From Pseudomonadota bacterium (GTDB lineage: Bacteria > Pseudomonadota > Gammaproteobacteria > Steroidobacterales > Steroidobacteraceae), in NCBI GenBank assembly GCA_023391815.1, contig JAEWAF010000064.1, positions 62,001-126,000 of the forward strand: a DNA stretch of 64,000 bases, written 5' to 3'. The translations under genes were made by a program, and so were the position numbers. The notes beneath the pieces are model-generated. The model was not told the DNA's origin. It ran no database searches and saw nothing but the letters and a program-made list of their open reading frames with translations. Numbering within the stretch: the first letter of the stretch is position 1; every line of letters starts with the position of its first letter. Positions 62,393 through 64,000 of the stretch are shown piece after piece.

Positions 62393-63247
62393 TCAGGTCG
62401 AACGTTTCCCGCGAGATTTTCCGGGGCCCGAGCCTGCGGCGGGATCGCGCGGCTTGGTCGCTTCGCGGGTATCGTCGACGTCCACTTCGGTGTGACGCAC
62501 GGTGTCTTCGACGGTTTCGGTGCGTTCTTCAGCGGTCTTGCGAACCGCAACCTCACCGGTGACTACAGCATCTTTCGCGACTACTGCTTCTTCGCCGCGC
62601 TCGCTGACTTCGATGGTTTGATCGCGGAACACGTCCTCTGGGGCCGCCGCTCCTTGCACCGGCCGTCGCTCGACCTCAACGTGCTCCTCGCGGAGCGAGA
62701 CATCTTCTCGTACCGGTTCCTCCACGACATACGAGCGTACTCGCACGCCGCCGCGATCCACCTCGCGCTTGCCGACTCGCAACCGCTCTTCCGCAACGGG
62801 AATCGATCGCTCGTCTCTCGTCGTACCCGCGCGGGCGGTCGGACTCTCCGAAGTGCGTTCCGTGCCACCAAGTTCGGGACTCTCTCCCGACCATCCTTCG
62901 GCGCGCCATTCTTCGGCGCGTCGGTCCAGATCCACGGCGTTCGTTCCTTCCAGCACCGCGATCGCTTCATCGCTCTGCTCATCTGTGACCCGCGCCGTGA
63001 GCAAACAGCCGCCGCGGCGAAGTCCTTCGGAGTACGTCGGCCGATCGTGCTCGCCGACAAAGAAATCTTTGATGGACTCCCAGATTCCTTTGTCTTCGCC
63101 GGTGTCGCTGCCGACGCGCCTCGAGCTCAGCTGATGGCTCACGATGCGCACGTCGCTGTCGTCCAGTCCATGGCTCAGCAGTTCCTGCCGGGCCTGTTGC
63201 GCCTCCGACTCCGAGTCGTAGATGGCGGTGATCGTTCGGGTAGTCAT
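62393..63247 (-). CDS. stress protein with GsiB/YflT-like N-terminus and YsnF/AvaK (DUF2382) domain
   Basis: 284 aa from the ATG at 63247. Residues 1-90 read like a general-stress 17M-type domain (TRTITAIYDSESEAQQARQE and SIKDFFVGEHDRPTYSEGLR). From about 135 a DUF2382 domain follows (RSIPVAEERLRVGKREVDRG, VRSYVVEEPVREDVSLREE, HVEVERRPV), and the tail is highly charged. Cytoplasmic, no membrane segment. Typically part of the general stress response. It is 19 bases after a second DUF2382 gene on the same strand. Confidence 0.85.
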   Translation of the reverse strand: MTTRTITAIYDSESEAQQARQELLSHGLDDSDVRIVSHQLSSRRVGSDTGEDKGIWESIKDFFVGEHDRPTYSEGLRRGGCLLTARVTDEQSDEAIAVLEGTNAVDLDRRAEEWRAEGWSGESPELGGTERTSESPTARAGTTRDERSIPVAEERLRVGKREVDRGGVRVRSYVVEEPVREDVSLREEHVEVERRPVQGAAAPEDVFRDQTIEVSERGEEAVVAKDAVVTGEVAVRKTAEERTETVEDTVRHTEVDVDDTREATKPRDPAAGSGPGKSRGKRST

Positions 63248-63266
63248 AGCTGTCTCCACGAGAAAA

Positions 63267-63659
63267 TTACGTGTCCTCATCGTGCGATGAGGGGGTCGAA
63301 TCCACGAAGACCTCGGTCGAGCGCAAAGTCACAGGAATCTCGACCAACTCCTGCTGAGCCTTGCGTTGTACGTGCAGCTCCTCGACCAGCACCAGGCGCT
63401 TCACCAGAACCGCGCGCTCTTCGACGATCGGGATGATGGTCACGTCTCCTTCGGTACGAACGTTGGGCACGGTGTCGACTTCCTGGTTCACGGCGACGCG
63501 ACGGATATCCGCCTTCTCCTGGCGCAGAGCCTCCGCGAGGACCTCCTGATGCTCGGTCATGGCGGTACGGATGGTCACCCGGTTGCGTTCCACGACGCGC
63601 TTTTCGATTCGTGCCCGTTCCTCCGCCAACGGCACCCGTCGCTCTGTCTCGTCACTCAC
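63267..63659 (-). CDS. YsnF/AvaK (DUF2382) domain protein
   Basis: 130 aa from a GTG at 63659 with GGAG eight bases before; the frame is open further upstream but without a start signal. The whole protein is one DUF2382 domain (DETERRVPLAEERARIEKRV, then IIPIVEERAVLVKRLVLVEE). It pairs with the larger DUF2382 gene downstream, possibly after duplication of a stress module. Cytoplasmic; role in stress is inferred from the family. Confidence 0.8.
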   Translation of the reverse strand: MSDETERRVPLAEERARIEKRVVERNRVTIRTAMTEHQEVLAEALRQEKADIRRVAVNQEVDTVPNVRTEGDVTIIPIVEERAVLVKRLVLVEELHVQRKAQQELVEIPVTLRSTEVFVDSTPSSHDEDT

Positions 63660-63869
63660 GATGTTCTCCGCAGGATGTCTACTGAACCGACTCACCGCAC
63701 AAGAGTTCCTGGATGCCACGGCTGATAGGCCGTTGAGTGAGCAACGGGAAGATTTCTTACGTGGCCGGGACGTCGCGACGCGCAAACATGCTCGTGGCCC
63801 GAGCGCGGATCAAATTGCACCGTCGCGCATTTTTTACGGTCCCGCCCTGGCTGAGATCGAGGAGCCACG

Positions 63870-64000
63870 ATGGTCCGCGCAACGTCTATTCTGCTTCGGC
63901 GCTCGCAGGTTCCGTTCGATCCCGGTCCCGACGATCTCGCAGCGAGCGGATCGACCGACGCGGCGTACCGGGATTACATCCTGCCGTTGGTGTCGAGAAC
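63870..64000 (+). CDS. start of an unrecognised gene (truncated by window end)
   Basis: An ATG at 63870 with GGAG in front opens a frame that stays open to the last base (43 codons). The visible peptide starts MVRATSILLRRSQVPFDPG and has no signal peptide or family motif I know. It is divergent from the DUF2382 pair with 210 bases between. Confidence 0.45.
   Translation, partial: MVRATSILLRRSQVPFDPGPDDLAASGSTDAAYRDYILPLVSR

Noticed and set aside
1..64000. tRNA, rRNA, CRISPR arrays, insertion sequences or prophage
   Set aside because: Scanning by eye showed no cloverleaf, no regularly spaced repeat series, no transposase or integrase frame and no terminal inverted repeats with target duplication.

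Overview
The window is about 64 kb of GC-rich, densely coded bacterial DNA. No rRNA, tRNA, CRISPR array, insertion sequence or phage module was recognised. Four TonB-dependent receptors, several c-type cytochromes, a Rieske oxygenase, a LAL-type LuxR regulator and RpoE-like signalling point to a Gram-negative, aerobic, nutritionally versatile proteobacterium. My best guess, from gene style only, is a gammaproteobacterium of the Steroidobacter/Nevskiales kind; this is an inference and not a sequence match.

Layout. 1-9.9 kb: end of an ArsR-type regulator overlapping an AHSA1-type SRPBCC gene and an exported alpha/beta hydrolase; two exported proteins (one with Lipoprotein_15-type repeats); an exported divergent creatininase-family protein; an Lrp/AsnC regulator; a 976-aa TonB receptor; an exported metallo-beta-lactamase-fold protein. 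10-17.6 kb: an SRPBCC gene divergent from a large LAL/LuxR regulator, then a receptor - Rieske oxygenase - DJ-1/PfpI - [2Fe-2S] ferredoxin operon. 17.6-26.0 kb (minus strand): diheme cytochrome c, diheme peroxidase-like protein, beta-helix/cytochrome c fusion, TonB receptor and aldehyde dehydrogenase form a tight operon, followed by a glycine-zipper lipoprotein. 26.3-33.4 kb: a CocE/NonD-type esterase facing a complete mxaRSACKL-like maturation operon that lacks any dehydrogenase structural gene here. 33.6-38.2 kb: a 1,521-aa SF1 helicase fused to a restriction-endonuclease-like domain. 38.2-41.9 kb: DUF4142 protein, cupredoxin and ECF sigma factor; then an RhlE-type DEAD-box helicase and a DUF1080 protein.

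42-51.4 kb is a divergently organised glycan locus: a glycosyltransferase fused to a UDP-galactopyranose-mutase-like flavoprotein, two clan GH-A glycosidases, a GH2-type glycosidase and an ABC half-exporter. All the sugar enzymes appear cytoplasmic. 51.5-58 kb holds a DUF2167 membrane protein, a site-2 protease interrupted by a one-base frameshift, an M23 peptidase, a class A beta-lactamase-like serine hydrolase and a 773-aa lipoprotein. 58-64 kb holds a fourth TonB receptor with a clear terminator, a small exported protein, two stress-type PRC/YsnF (DUF2382) proteins and the start of an unrecognised gene.

The recurring theme is substrate capture at the outer membrane coupled to periplasmic or cytoplasmic oxidation. 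The best candidates for undescribed systems are the cytochrome/beta-helix operon, the glycan locus with its fusion enzyme, and the orphan mxaRSACKL operon. All coordinates of starts are judged by eye from Shine-Dalgarno sequences, overlaps and signal peptides.
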